This document shows positions 35,273-44,267 of a DNA stretch of 64,000 nucleotides, piece after piece; position 1 is the first letter of the stretch, and each line of letters starts with the position of its first letter. Location: NCBI RefSeq assembly GCF_014645535.1, contig NZ_BMLX01000003.1, positions 62,001 to 126,000 of the forward strand, written 5' to 3'. The notes beneath the pieces were generated by a model, which had not been told where the DNA came from, searched no databases, and saw only the letters and a list, made by a program, of their open reading frames with translations. The stretch is from Silvimonas iriomotensis (lineage in GTDB: Bacteria; Pseudomonadota; Gammaproteobacteria; Burkholderiales; Chitinibacteraceae). Both the position numbers and the translations under genes were made by a program.

Positions 35273-36238
35273 ATGCTTGCACCCGCCATGCCACCGGATG
35301 AATCGGTCCGGCTGGCTACGCTGCGATCGCTCAGTATTCTGGATTCCGCGCCGGAAGAGCGGTTTGACCGGCTGACCCGGCTGGCCAAACGCATTTTCCG
35401 CGTGCCCATCGCCCTCATTACCCTGGTCGATGCCGACCGGTTGTGGATGAAGTCCGGCGCTGAGGGCGAAGACAGCGAGGCCCCGCGCAAGACCTCCTTC
35501 TGCGGTCACGCCATTCTGGATGACGCGATTTTTCTGATCCCGGACACCTTTGAAGACCCGCGCTTTGCCGATAACCCGCTGGTCGTCGGGCCACCTTATA
35601 TCCGGTTTTATGCCGGCTACCCTCTGGCCACCGACAACGGCATGCGCGTCGGCACCTTATGCCTGATGGATCAGCACCCGCGTTTGCTCAATGATGAAGA
35701 GCGCGGGCTGCTGGGTGATCTGGGGCGCATTGCCGAGCAAGAGCTGATCGCCCAGCAACTGGCCACGCTTGATGAACTGACCGACCTTGTGAACCGGCGC
35801 GGCTTTGAAGCGCTCGCCACCTATACCCTGGGTGTTTGCCGGCGCATGGGTAAACCGGCCACTTTGCTGTTCTTTGATCTGAATGACTTCAAAGAGATCA
35901 ATGACCTGTATGGTCACGCCGAGGGTGATCGGGCGCTGGTTGAATTTGCCGGCTTCTTGCGGCACGGCCTGCGCGAAAGTGACGCAGTGGGCCGACTGGG
36001 CGGCGATGAGTTTGTGGCTTTGCTCAACGATGCCGACCAGAGTCGTGCGCTCGAAATCATCGCGCGATTGCAACACAATCTGGACGAACTGAATCTGCGG
36101 CTGAACCGCGGGTATGATCTGCGCTTCAGTGTCGGTGTGACCGCGTTTGATGCCACCCGCCACGAGGCGTTTGCGGCCCTGATGGCCGAGGCGGATGCCG
36201 CCATGTATGCCCACAAGCAGGCGCTGCGCAAGCGGTAG
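35273..36238 (+). CDS. GAF-GGDEF diguanylate cyclase
   Basis: A 321-residue cytoplasmic protein. Residues of about 20-160 are a GAF sensor domain (ILDSAPEERFDRLTRLAKRI, CGHAILDD, YAGYPLATDNGMRVGTLCL). Residues of about 165-320 are a GGDEF domain with RLGGDEFVALL and an intact RESD inhibitory site five residues before GGDEF. It should make cyclic-di-GMP under product control. The ATG at 35273 is chosen over one two codons earlier because AGGA sits six bases upstream. It is divergent from the HD-GYP-like gene. Confidence 0.92.
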   Translation: MLAPAMPPDESVRLATLRSLSILDSAPEERFDRLTRLAKRIFRVPIALITLVDADRLWMKSGAEGEDSEAPRKTSFCGHAILDDAIFLIPDTFEDPRFADNPLVVGPPYIRFYAGYPLATDNGMRVGTLCLMDQHPRLLNDEERGLLGDLGRIAEQELIAQQLATLDELTDLVNRRGFEALATYTLGVCRRMGKPATLLFFDLNDFKEINDLYGHAEGDRALVEFAGFLRHGLRESDAVGRLGGDEFVALLNDADQSRALEIIARLQHNLDELNLRLNRGYDLRFSVGVTAFDATRHEAFAALMAEADAAMYAHKQALRKR

Positions 36239-36273
36239 GCGCGGCCCGTGTTGCAAGGACTCAAGGATCTGTC

Positions 36274-36840
36274 ATGCGCAGACTGATCGCGTTTATCCAG
36301 TTGACCGTCAACGGCTATTTTGCGGGTGGTGATGGTGATATCGGCTGGGCGCACCACGACACCCAGGATGCAGAGTGGAATGCCTTCGTGGCGGATAACG
36401 TCGCGGGCGAGGCGCTGTTGCTGTTCGGGCGGGTGACTTACGAGCTGATGGTCAGCTACTGGCCCACGCCCATGGCCGCTGCCAATGATCCGTTGGTTGC
36501 CCGCTATATGAACAGCCTGCCCAAGGCTGTGTTCTCGCGCTCGCTGGAGCGGGTGGACTGGCACAACACGCAACTCATCAAGACTGATCTGGTGAGCTGG
36601 GTGCGCGAACAAAAACAATTGCCCGGCAAAGACATGTGCATTCTGGGGAGCGGCAGCCTGATTGTGCAACTGGCCCAGGCCGGGCTGATCGACGAGTTTC
36701 AGGTGTCGGTCAATCCGGTCGTGCTGGGCGGCGGGCGGACCATTTTTGAAGGCTTGACCCACCCGGTGCCTCTCAAACTGACCCGCTCACGCAACTTTGC
36801 CAACGGCAATGTCTTGCTGTGTTACCAGCCGGCGCACTAA
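36274..36840 (+). CDS. Dihydrofolate reductase/RibD C-terminal family protein
   Basis: A 188-residue protein with the RibD_C/DHFR fold: an N-terminal [17 protein letters not shown] strand, a [17 protein letters not shown] block near residue 50, and a C-terminal [20 protein letters not shown]. It is a stand-alone reductase-like protein of unknown substrate, common in bacteria. It begins about 35 bases after the GGDEF gene stop and ends four bases into the convergent chemoreceptor gene. Confidence 0.88.
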   Translation: MRRLIAFIQLTVNGYFAGGDGDIGWAHHDTQDAEWNAFVADNVAGEALLLFGRVTYELMVSYWPTPMAAANDPLVARYMNSLPKAVFSRSLERVDWHNTQLIKTDLVSWVREQKQLPGKDMCILGSGSLIVQLAQAGLIDEFQVSVNPVVLGGGRTIFEGLTHPVPLKLTRSRNFANGNVLLCYQPAH

Positions 36841-38381
36841 CCGGCCGTACTGATCCGGAAAAACTGCGTGTGGGTGTTCAGATCATCTGCCTGTGATTTC
36901 AGCCGCTGAATCTGCGTTGCCACTTCCGACAAGGTTTGATGCGCCGCATGCGCCTGCGAGGCCACGCGATCCAGCCGTTGTGCCACCATGGTGGCAGACT
37001 GCGATTGCTGCTGCAGGGCGGCGGCCATTTCCCGTACCGTGGTTTCCGTGGCGCTGGTGTTCTGCGCCATTTCTGCAATGGTGCTGCGCGCCGTGCCGGA
37101 TTTTTCCAGCCCGTGGCTGACTTTATCCAGCGCGCTGACCACCGCATCGTGCGTGCCGTCCATGCTTTGGGCGATGGCATTCATGGAATCGCGGATCGAC
37201 ACCGTGGCCTCAGTGGTTTTGAACGCCAGTTTGCGAACTTCATCCGCCACCACCGCAAAGCCGCGGCCATGTTCGCCAGCGCGCGCCGCCTCAATCGCCG
37301 CATTCAGCGCCAGCAGGTTGGTCTGTTCGGTAATTTCCTTGATCAGATCGACAATCGCCATGGCCTCATCGGTACTCTTCTTGAGCACGTCGATGTGTTC
37401 CGCCACGCCGTGGATGGTCTGGCTGATGGCATTCAAGTCTTCGTTGACGCCCACACTGGCGGCCTCGCCAGCGGAGGCCATGTCCACGGCGGCCAGAATG
37501 GCGCTGCTGGCCTCGTTGGCATCACGCGTCACCTGCGCAATGCCCTGGTTGATCTCTTGCAAGGCCACCGCCATGGCCGCGGTTTCATCAACCTGTGTCT
37601 GCACGCCGGCTTCCAGCCGCGCGCTGTCATTGCTAAGACTGCCGGCTACCTCCGCCACTGTGCCGGCCGTGCCTTGAACCGCCTGCAGGGCTTCGGTCAT
37701 TCTGGTCTGCATGATCTTGCCTGAGCGCAGCATCGGGCTGATCTCAAGCAGTCGGGGCGGAAAAGTCAGGGTCAGATCGCCTTGCGCCGCGCTGGCGGCA
37801 AAGTGATCCATAAACGCACTGGCCCGCAGCGAGCCTTCAATCCGGAACGCCAGCCATGACAACATGCCGGCCTCAGCCACCACGTAGCCCGCGTGGATCA
37901 AGACGCGGCTGAACGACGGCCCTTCCTGAAACAGCACCAGGCTCATGCCCATGGCGGCGCTGAAATTGAGCACCAGGTGGTGCACGGCAATGACCGCAGC
38001 CGCCACGACGATTGGCCGCCAGTCAAAATACGCCAGCAACAACCCCAGCACGACGAACACGCCAAAGTGCGCCTCAATGGCACCGTTGGAAGTGGCGATC
38101 GACACCATGGCCTGCAGCATCAGCGCCGTGGCCACGGTGCAGCGGGCTATCAGCGTCCCCCGCTGGTTAAGCGCCACCAGATACGGGATCAGCACAGCCG
38201 GCAGGCCGACCACCCACACGGCCAGCATGCGGCCGACAATGAAAGACTGGATCAGCGTGATCACCCAGTAGGCCGTATTGACCACCAGCAAAATGCGGTC
38301 AGAAGTGCCGCGCAATGTGCTTAACAGATTGGCGGTGGTCTGCCGCGCCGACGCGCGGACTTCCGGGGTGCGCGCGTTCAT
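36837..38381 (-). CDS. Methyl-accepting chemotaxis protein with polytopic sensor
   Basis: A 514-residue chemoreceptor. Residues of about 25-205 hold five or six transmembrane helices without a large periplasmic domain, so it probably senses membrane or intracellular conditions. The cytoplasmic part carries the signalling tip [20 protein letters not shown] near residue 350 and a long coiled coil. The chosen ATG at 38381 has GGAG six bases upstream and overlaps the stop of a 48-codon gene (ATGA), implying translational coupling. Confidence 0.93.
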   Translation of the reverse strand: MNARTPEVRASARQTTANLLSTLRGTSDRILLVVNTAYWVITLIQSFIVGRMLAVWVVGLPAVLIPYLVALNQRGTLIARCTVATALMLQAMVSIATSNGAIEAHFGVFVVLGLLLAYFDWRPIVVAAAVIAVHHLVLNFSAAMGMSLVLFQEGPSFSRVLIHAGYVVAEAGMLSWLAFRIEGSLRASAFMDHFAASAAQGDLTLTFPPRLLEISPMLRSGKIMQTRMTEALQAVQGTAGTVAEVAGSLSNDSARLEAGVQTQVDETAAMAVALQEINQGIAQVTRDANEASSAILAAVDMASAGEAASVGVNEDLNAISQTIHGVAEHIDVLKKSTDEAMAIVDLIKEITEQTNLLALNAAIEAARAGEHGRGFAVVADEVRKLAFKTTEATVSIRDSMNAIAQSMDGTHDAVVSALDKVSHGLEKSGTARSTIAEMAQNTSATETTVREMAAALQQQSQSATMVAQRLDRVASQAHAAHQTLSEVATQIQRLKSQADDLNTHTQFFRISTAG

Positions 38382-38524
38382 TTGACGCTCCGGCACCAAC
38401 CGCCAGGAATCAGGTCTTTCACTTCGCCTTTGACCAGGACCGCCACGGAAATACCGGCCCAGGCCGCAAGACCTAGCCAGAGCAAAATGTGACGGGTGCG
38501 ATGAGATGAGGCAGGTTTGCCCAT
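38378..38524 (-). CDS. 48-residue single-TM protein coupled to the chemoreceptor
   Basis: A short frame with ATG at 38524, GGGAG eight bases upstream, and a stop overlapping the chemoreceptor start. The sequence has a basic N-terminus ([12 protein letters not shown]), one hydrophobic helix ([18 protein letters not shown]) and a short cytoplasmic or periplasmic tail ([17 protein letters not shown]). No family is recognised. The overlap, ribosome-binding site and topology argue that it is real. It may modulate the receptor or serve only to couple translation. Confidence 0.65.
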   Translation of the reverse strand: MGKPASSHRTRHILLWLGLAAWAGISVAVLVKGEVKDLIPGGWCRSVK

Positions 38525-38858
38525 GAGGTGTTCTCCCTTTTTTTGGCGACCACGCGTTACGCAGACGTGGGTGCTTTATATCGGTTTAGCCTGGCTTGGC
38601 CGCACTGCAAATAGCAGGAACATGCAGGAAGCTGACTGACGGGCAAGGGCAAAGTGGGGTCTTATAATGGGGATGTTTTTTCATGCCGGGCATGCCCGCA
38701 AACCCCGGCTGCGAGGTGTCATCCAACCCCTGCCAGCCTGGCCGGACCAACGGTTGGCAGCGCGTGCCGGTGATAGTTCCACCGGGTTCCGCCGTTTTTT
38801 TTTTTGCGCCAGCTGCAACATGGATCGGGCTGAGGCGCACCGCGTTGACAGGAAAACC

Positions 38859-39473
38859 ATGTCTGACCTGACCAGCAAGAACGAGCCAGTCCTCACCTTC
38901 GCCACCGCCGCAGATCTTGAGGCACACCTGGCGGGCCAGCCACTGGATGCCAAAGGCTTCTGGCTGCGGCTGGCCAAGGCCGGCGCACCAATGCCGACCA
39001 TCAGCAAGGAACATGCGATCGAGGCGGCGCTGTGTTGTGGCTGGATTGATGGCCAGTTAGGCCGGCTGGACGAGCATTATTTCATCGTACGGCTAACCCC
39101 GCGCCGGGCCGCCAGCAAGTGGTCTGCCAAAAACCGCGAGACGGCAGAGCGGCTGGCACAAGCGGGCCGCCTGCAACCGGCAGGGCAGGCCCAGATCGAC
39201 GCGGCAAAAACGGATGGCCGCTGGGAGGCCGCTTATCTCTCGCAAGCCAAAGCAGAAATACCAGATGACCTGGCGGCCGCGCTGGCGCTGAACCCCGCCG
39301 CACAGGACTTCTTTGCAGCGCTTGATCGGGCTAACCGTTTTGCGATCATTTACCGGGTCAACGACGCCAGACGGGCAGAGACGCGCGCCAAACGCATTGC
39401 GCAGTATGTCGCCATGCTGGCACGGGGCGAGGCGCTCCATCCGCCCGGCAAAACCGGCAAAGCGGCCGGCTAA
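38859..39473 (+). CDS. YdeI/OmpD-associated family protein
   Basis: A 204-residue soluble protein of the YdeI family (bacteriocin-protection-like). The CCGWIDGQLGRLDEHYF block near residue 55 and RRAASKWSAKN near residue 79 are diagnostic, and a C-terminal helical region (RANRFAIIYRVNDARRAETR) follows. The biochemical role is unclear. The ATG at 38859 with GGAA upstream is chosen over a much longer open frame starting at 38667. Its 3' end is 12 bases from the convergent DUF4287 gene. Confidence 0.88.
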   Translation: MSDLTSKNEPVLTFATAADLEAHLAGQPLDAKGFWLRLAKAGAPMPTISKEHAIEAALCCGWIDGQLGRLDEHYFIVRLTPRRAASKWSAKNRETAERLAQAGRLQPAGQAQIDAAKTDGRWEAAYLSQAKAEIPDDLAAALALNPAAQDFFAALDRANRFAIIYRVNDARRAETRAKRIAQYVAMLARGEALHPPGKTGKAAG

Positions 39474-39485
39474 CCCACTTGCGCG

Positions 39486-39698
39486 CTACGCCTGCTGCGC
39501 CCGCCAGTACGCGACCAAAGCATTGGCATGCCCATGCCCCAGACCATGTTCAGACTTGAGCGCGGCCACCATCTCCATATGCTTCTTGCCGGTCATGCCA
39601 TCAAGCAAACCCAGCCAGTGGCTGACGGGCTGGCCATAGGTTTTCTCGATGGACGGAAAATACGAAGCAGGGCCTTTGACTTTTTGTTCGTCGGACAT
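39486..39698 (-). CDS. DUF4287 family protein
   Basis: A 70-residue protein matching DUF4287: ASYFPSIEKTYGQPVSHWL, then MVAALKSEHGLGHGHANALV. Relatives are often found alone or fused to DUF5655; function is unknown. It is monocistronic and convergent with the YdeI gene. Confidence 0.88.
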   Translation of the reverse strand: MSDEQKVKGPASYFPSIEKTYGQPVSHWLGLLDGMTGKKHMEMVAALKSEHGLGHGHANALVAYWRAQQA

Positions 39699-39993
39699 GT
39701 GCGGTTTCTACTCGACTGCGGATTATCGTCATCTGGATAGCCCGGCCATGCGCGCGAGGCAAGCAATAAAAAGCCCCGCCGCGTAAAACGGGGTAGGGCT
39801 TCTATGTAGCGGATGGTTGCGCTTGGCTGTTTCCCGGCTACTGATTTGTTTTGAAGTGAAATAGCCGTGTCTGCATGCTGATGCGTCCCGTTGCGGAATC
39901 CGCAAACTGGCGTTTCGCATATGAAACGATCGCTCCGTGGTGACTCACGAGTTGAGGCGGGCGGATGGAGGGAAGCAATCCGGTGGTTGCCTG
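39699..39993. other. Intergenic stretch with terminator
   Basis: No gene recognised. Contains the putative terminator of the toxin-immunity unit at 39766-39801 and otherwise unstructured sequence. Confidence 0.5.
39766..39801 (-). terminator. Terminator-like hairpin of the toxin/immunity unit
   Basis: On the minus strand, AAGCCC with an interior stem, then GGGGCTTTTTATT. The stem is imperfect. It lies about 195 bases after the lipoprotein stop. Confidence 0.5.
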
Positions 39994-40542
39994 TTACGGG
40001 TTGGTACCAAACCCGACAGAAACCAGGCAACGTGGCTCCTCGTTAGAGATGCTGAAATTCATTTCTCCCCAAGGGGTGTCTACTGCATATCCGGTAAAGG
40101 TAATGCCAGGCCTGGGCGGGTAGCGTAACTGCATGTCCGGGTAGCGTGCCCGTACTTCTTGCAGGGAAATGCACTTCCCTTGTATGTACAAGCCAAGGGA
40201 AACTCTGTCACGGTAGGTCCGATGTATACGCAGATCGATGCGGGACACTTCTATGCCGTCTTCTAGTTGCACTGCGGAGCCCGCACTGTTTTTCCAGAAC
40301 TGGACATATTCGTTGGTGTTGCCGTCTACCAGCTTGGTGCCTAGAACGCGTTCGAGTTGCGTTTTGCTTATGGGCATTGCGTCTTTCAGCGTCTGACTTA
40401 ACTGCCAGATTGTGGTCGGTGTCGAGTCCATTTTTTTACTCATGGTTGTTGGGGATGAGCAGCCGCCTGTCAGCAGTAACAGTATTGTGGCTGCACTCCA
40501 TAGCTTTTGGGTCTGGCTATTTGGTACCAAAGTTTGCCTCAT
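39994..40542 (-). CDS. Lipoprotein, probable immunity protein
   Basis: A 182-residue protein with a lipoprotein-type signal (residues 10-28 hydrophobic, LLLLTGGC, Cys28 as the lipidation site). The mature part is a mixed alpha/beta domain with four cysteines and no recognised family. Its start overlaps the end of the HExxH gene by 26 bases, and both are AT-richer than their neighbours. A periplasmic lipoprotein directly after a toxin-like enzyme is the usual arrangement for an immunity protein; that role is inferred. Confidence 0.6.
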   Translation of the reverse strand: MRQTLVPNSQTQKLWSAATILLLLTGGCSSPTTMSKKMDSTPTTIWQLSQTLKDAMPISKTQLERVLGTKLVDGNTNEYVQFWKNSAGSAVQLEDGIEVSRIDLRIHRTYRDRVSLGLYIQGKCISLQEVRARYPDMQLRYPPRPGITFTGYAVDTPWGEMNFSISNEEPRCLVSVGFGTNP

Positions 40543-41635
40543 ACCAATTCCCGTAATAGGTCCTGTAGTTCACTCTGGCCCCATTACTGGAAACCGACGA
40601 GATTTCCCCGTTGCCGTAGATTTGACCGATGGCTGACCGAGTACTACTGATGTCCCCTGTCTTCAGATATTGGTCATATGCAGCGTTGTAGGCAGGGGCG
40701 TTTGCTGCATTCCCTGCGATGCCGATATCGGGGCCGCCATGGTTGAGTACGTCGCGCTGTACCAGGATGTTGTTCATCGTGGCAGCGCCTTCATCGGCTA
40801 GTGCACCGTTGACATAAGCGTCCTTCGATGAATAGTCGGGAACAATGCTGTAATTGGCATGGCCGACCTCGTGGGAAAGTGTCTGTACAGTGGCGAGGGG
40901 ATCGCCTTTTTGGGAGCCGTCAATCGTGATGGATCGTGGGCTAGTCTGGTTTGCCATTGAACCAGAACCTGCCGGACCATAGACAATGTCCCACTTCTGG
41001 CCCTTGAGTATCCCGACTTGCTTTTGAAGTACCGGGGATTTGGCAATCAGCTTGTCAACATCGCTCCCCAGTCCGCTTTCAAATTCTTTGGGTGTAACTG
41101 GTGGGTGGACTGGCGGGATACGTTGGGTGCCAACAGGTTCCTCCGCAAGCGTGGTCACAGGCGCCGGTGCGGAGCGTGGCAGCATCCCGCCTGGGCCATA
41201 AGCGGACCTGCGATAACGCCGGTGTAGTTGCCGTTCAAGGTTTGACGCGAAAAAGCCGAACTGGTACGGAGCCAACGCCCAATGACCGCCTTCAGAATCA
41301 GTTTTGTCTTCAACCCAGTGTACGGCGGAACTGAATACGTCGCGGTTGAGTAGTACCCAATCGCCGTTTTCAATGGCTTGCTTCAATGTGTCACGTGTCG
41401 CCTCACGCGTGTAGTTTTTGTACCGCATGATGGCTTTAACAGCGTCTCCTGCTCCGCGGATACGCCAATGATGAAAGTGTTCCTGGTAGGCCTCATCAAG
41501 CAGTGCCCGCTCGCATTTACACCAGGCAAAAAAGGGCTGTTCAACCCATGGGGCTTGCTCGTACTCCAGTTCGTTCATCGGGATCAGTTCCAGACCAAAT
41601 GGCTGAAAAGCGAGGTTGGCTTGCTTGGGAACCAT
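40517..41635 (-). CDS. HExxH metallopeptidase-like effector/toxin
   Basis: A 372-residue protein. The N-terminal part (about 20-150) is a conserved-looking helical region (EQAPWVEQPFFAWCKCERAL) typical, in my reading, of secreted-effector proteins. A proline-rich linker spans about 150-190. The C-terminal domain carries HEVGH at residues 255-259, a zinc-metalloprotease motif, followed by DEGAATMNNILVQRDVL, where the Glu may be the third ligand, and GGPDIGIAGN. This pattern recurs in polymorphic-toxin C-termini. ATG 41635 is uncertain: ATG 41578 (MNELEYEQAP) is an alternative, and upstream fragments in another frame suggest a damaged or frameshifted N-terminus. It overlaps the lipoprotein gene. 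Delivery by a type VI system is speculative; no T6SS genes are in the window. Confidence 0.6.
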   Translation of the reverse strand: MVPKQANLAFQPFGLELIPMNELEYEQAPWVEQPFFAWCKCERALLDEAYQEHFHHWRIRGAGDAVKAIMRYKNYTREATRDTLKQAIENGDWVLLNRDVFSSAVHWVEDKTDSEGGHWALAPYQFGFFASNLERQLHRRYRRSAYGPGGMLPRSAPAPVTTLAEEPVGTQRIPPVHPPVTPKEFESGLGSDVDKLIAKSPVLQKQVGILKGQKWDIVYGPAGSGSMANQTSPRSITIDGSQKGDPLATVQTLSHEVGHANYSIVPDYSSKDAYVNGALADEGAATMNNILVQRDVLNHGGPDIGIAGNAANAPAYNAAYDQYLKTGDISSTRSAIGQIYGNGEISSVSSNGARVNYRTYYGNWYEANFGTK

Positions 41636-41760
41636 GGAGCACGCACCTGTTTGACCGTTCGGGTTACCGATGCCAGGTCGGCATCAATCAGCTGCCCATC
41701 GTTTAACAGAAGCAATATTGGTGGTTTGCCGCCGATCAAGTCTTTGTTTTGGCGGGGCTA
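41586..41760 (-). pseudogene. Out-of-frame peptide fragment upstream of the HExxH gene
   Basis: In a different frame from the HExxH protein, the minus strand encodes a protein-like stretch (LIGGKPPILLLNDGQLIDAD, then LASVTRTVKQVRAPWFPSKP) that ends at a TGA within the HExxH gene 5' region. It has no good start codon. Either a frameshift has split a longer effector, or this is the end of a preceding gene. Coordinates are approximate. Confidence 0.4.
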
Positions 41761-41791
41761 TGAATTAATTGCGGAGGCTAAACAGGGGTGT

Positions 41792-41800
41792 GGGGGGGGG
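41792..41800. repeat. G9 homopolymer tract
   Basis: Nine consecutive G (C on the coding strand of the neighbouring genes). On the minus strand it lies in a short frame starting MSRQTKPPP about 180 bases upstream of the HExxH gene. Confidence 0.85.
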
Positions 41801-41903
41801 CTTGGTCTGGCGGGACATTGCGCTATCTGCGGAGTACAAAACGATACTCCCAGGTGCACCACCAAAATAACTGGCTACGCGGATGCGTATGGACGGGGTC
41901 AGA

Positions 41904-41941
41904 AAACAAAAAACCCCGCCAGCCGAAGCTGAGCGGGGTTT
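41904..41941 (-). terminator. Intrinsic terminator after tRNA-Met
   Basis: On the minus strand, AAACCCCGC, CAGC, TTCG loop, GCTG, GCGGGGTTTTTTG: a long stem with a UUCG tetraloop and a T-run, 35 bases after the tRNA 3' end. Confidence 0.92.
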
Positions 41942-41975
41942 GTCGTACTTTACCGGTAAACCGGTAAAGAAATTC

Positions 41976-42052
41976 TGGTGGCTATGACGGGACTCGAACC
42001 TGTGACCCCAGCATTATGAGTGCTGTGCTCTAACCGACTGAGCTACATAGCC
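41976..42052 (-). tRNA. tRNA-Met (CAT), elongator
   Basis: A 77-base gene with encoded CCA. Acceptor GGCTATG pairs with CATAGCC. The anticodon loop is CTCATAA (CAT). The T-loop is GGTTCGAGTCC. The G1-C72 pair and overall likeness to E. coli elongator tRNA-Met rule out the initiator. No second copy of its 3' end is seen nearby, so there is no direct evidence of tRNA-targeted integration. Confidence 0.96.
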
Positions 42053-42129
42053 ATGAGAGTCGGCGATTCTGAAGGGCGAAGCGCTGACTGTCAAGCGTGC
42101 TTTGCAAAAATATTCCGCAACTCCCTGAT

Positions 42130-43299
42130 TTACAACTTGTAGGAGTCGTCTCCGCGCTCAAAGCCGGCCAGCAGGGTGGGCAGGGCCAGGTTGCGAGAGA
42201 ACGCCATGGCTTTGAAGAGTTCGCCCATTTCAGACGGGCTGGTCAGCTTTTGCACGGCAGAGGCCAGCGGCGCGTATTGTTTGACGTTTTCCGCGCCGAC
42301 GGCAGCAAGGCGGGCGGTCAGGCCGGTGTTGATCAGGTACTGCGCTTGCGAGACATAGCCTTCCAGCTGCAGGCCGTGGGCGTCGGCGTGGTGGTACACG
42401 GCAGAGAAGTCCACGTGGCAGGTCAGGTCGGCAAGGCCGGGCAGGTAGAACGGGTCGGCCATGCTGTGGTGGCGGTAGTGCGCCATCAGCGTGCCCTGGC
42501 GGCGTTCCGGGTGGTAGTACTCGATGGCCGGGAAGCCGTAATCAAGAAACAGCGCGGCGCCGCGTTCGATCATGTTGCCGACGCTGGCCATGAAACCTGG
42601 CAGTTCTGGCTGGATTTCGCTCAGGTAGTCGTCCGGCAAGTCCAGTGCGGCGGCGGCATCGTGCAAGGTGCCGTGGCTCATGGGCTGGTCTTCGAAGGCC
42701 AGTGCGCCGTCACGCCAGATCACGCCGCGCTCGAACAAGGCGCCGTTGTCGTTGCGGTAAACCAGCGCGCAGGCAATGGCGTCCAGGACCTCATTGGCCA
42801 GCACCATGCCGTTGAACATGACAGGCAGGGTATCAAGCCAGATCACGCGGTCGGCCAGGTGCGGCACCAGCGTGTACAGGGTATTGCGCTGGCGCTCTTT
42901 CAGTTCCGCCGAGAGATCAACAATGTAATAGTGGCGCGGCAGGGTATCGAGCCGTTCCAGTTCAGTGAGGACCTGCGCGGCCAGTTTGCCGGTGCCGGCG
43001 CCAAATTCCAGCACGTCGCCTGTCCCCAGCGCCTGCAAGACCTGGGCGGCGGTGGTGGCGACGCAGGCGCCAAACAGGGGGGAGAGTTCTGGCGCGGTGA
43101 CAAAATCGCCGGCTTCACCAAATTTGGTGGCCCCGCCCGAGTAATAACCCAGCCCCGGTTCATACAGCGCCATGCGCATGTAATCACTGAACGACAGCCA
43201 GCCGCCCGCGTGATCGATGGCCTGTTTGATGCGTTCAACAAGCTGCTGGCTGGCGGCCAGAGCTTCGGGTGTGGCGGGCGGAAGTTGCGGGACGGTCAT
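42130..43299 (-). CDS. MidA/NDUFAF7-type SAM-dependent methyltransferase
   Basis: A 389-residue protein of the SAM_MT_28/MidA family, related to NDUFAF7, the arginine methyltransferase of complex I assembly. The N-terminal GWLSFSDYMRMALYEPGLGYY block near residue 27 and FGEAGDFVTAPELSPLFG are diagnostic; the SAM-binding glycine motif is LEFGAGTGKLA near residue 90. The bacterial substrate is not settled. The start is ATG 43299 (MTVPQLPP). It is divergent from the pteridine reductase gene. Confidence 0.9.
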   Translation of the reverse strand: MTVPQLPPATPEALAASQQLVERIKQAIDHAGGWLSFSDYMRMALYEPGLGYYSGGATKFGEAGDFVTAPELSPLFGACVATTAAQVLQALGTGDVLEFGAGTGKLAAQVLTELERLDTLPRHYYIVDLSAELKERQRNTLYTLVPHLADRVIWLDTLPVMFNGMVLANEVLDAIACALVYRNDNGALFERGVIWRDGALAFEDQPMSHGTLHDAAAALDLPDDYLSEIQPELPGFMASVGNMIERGAALFLDYGFPAIEYYHPERRQGTLMAHYRHHSMADPFYLPGLADLTCHVDFSAVYHHADAHGLQLEGYVSQAQYLINTGLTARLAAVGAENVKQYAPLASAVQKLTSPSEMGELFKAMAFSRNLALPTLLAGFERGDDSYKL

Positions 43300-43409
43300 G
43301 AGGGCAGCAAAATTGCACAAAGGCAGTGTGGTTATCCAATTGCCAATTCTAAAGTAAATGATGTGATCTGGCCTGGCATCATCGCAGCCGGGCAAACTGG
43401 AGAAACCGC

Positions 43410-44144
43410 ATGGAGAAGGTGGCGCTGGTCACCGGTGGTGCGCGCCGTGTCGGAGCGGGCATTGTCAGATATCTGCACGAGCGCGGCTGGCGCGTGGCGC
43501 TGCATTACCGCAGTTCTGTGGCTGATGCCCAGACGCTGGCCGATGAACTGAACGCACGCCGGCCCGAGTCGGTGGCGCTGTTTCAGGCTGATTTACTGGA
43601 TACCGCCAGCTTGCCGGTGCTTGTTACCCAGGTGCTGACCCGTTTTGGCCGGCTGGATGCGCTGATCAACAACGCGTCATCGTTCTTCCCGACGCCAGTG
43701 GGTCAGTTTACCGAGAGCGCTTGGCATGACTTGCTGGGCTCCAACCTCAAGGCGCCGATCTTTCTGGCGCAGGCGGCAGTCGCGGCGCTGCGCGAAAGCC
43801 GCGGCGCGATCGTCAGCATTGCAGATATCCACGCCGACCGGCCGTACCCGGAGCACACGCTTTACACCGTGGCCAAGGCAGGGCTGGTGGCCATGACGCG
43901 GTCGCTGGCGCGGGAACTGGCGCCGCAGGTGCGGGTGAACGCCGTCGCGCCGGGGTCCAATCTGTGGCCTGATCATGACAGCGTGTTTGATGCCACCGAG
44001 CGCGCACGCATTGAAGCGACCATTCCGCTGGCCCGCACCGGCACGCCGCAAGATCTGGCGCAGGCCATCCACTTTTTGCTGGAAGCACCCTATGTCACGG
44101 GCGTGATCCTGCCGGTAGACGGCGGGCGCAGCGTGGTGCTGTAA
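43410..44144 (+). CDS. Pteridine reductase / SDR family
   Basis: A 244-residue short-chain dehydrogenase. The cofactor motif is TGGARRVGAGI near residue 8, where the Arg after Gly favours NADPH as in pteridine reductases. The NNASSFFPT block, the active-site YTVAKAGL (Tyr-x-x-x-Lys) near residue 150 and the PVDGGRS end are present. The protein resembles FolM and PTR1-type pteridine reductases, which reduce dihydrobiopterin or dihydromonapterin. An ATG with a GGAGAA ribosome-binding site starts the gene. Confidence 0.88.
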   Translation: MEKVALVTGGARRVGAGIVRYLHERGWRVALHYRSSVADAQTLADELNARRPESVALFQADLLDTASLPVLVTQVLTRFGRLDALINNASSFFPTPVGQFTESAWHDLLGSNLKAPIFLAQAAVAALRESRGAIVSIADIHADRPYPEHTLYTVAKAGLVAMTRSLARELAPQVRVNAVAPGSNLWPDHDSVFDATERARIEATIPLARTGTPQDLAQAIHFLLEAPYVTGVILPVDGGRSVVL

Positions 44145-44267
44145 GCCCGCGGCGAATGACCATGGCCGAACCGGGCCGATTTCGGTTAAAATCGTCGTCA
44201 ATTCAACCATCTACCCAACGGGGCGCATACGGAGTCAATGCCGTGTGCGCCCCGTGAGCTTTATGCC

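Noticed and set aside
39700-41975. tRNA-bounded integrated element with a duplicated tRNA end
   Set aside because: No copy of the tRNA 3' segment and no integrase gene were seen in the interval.
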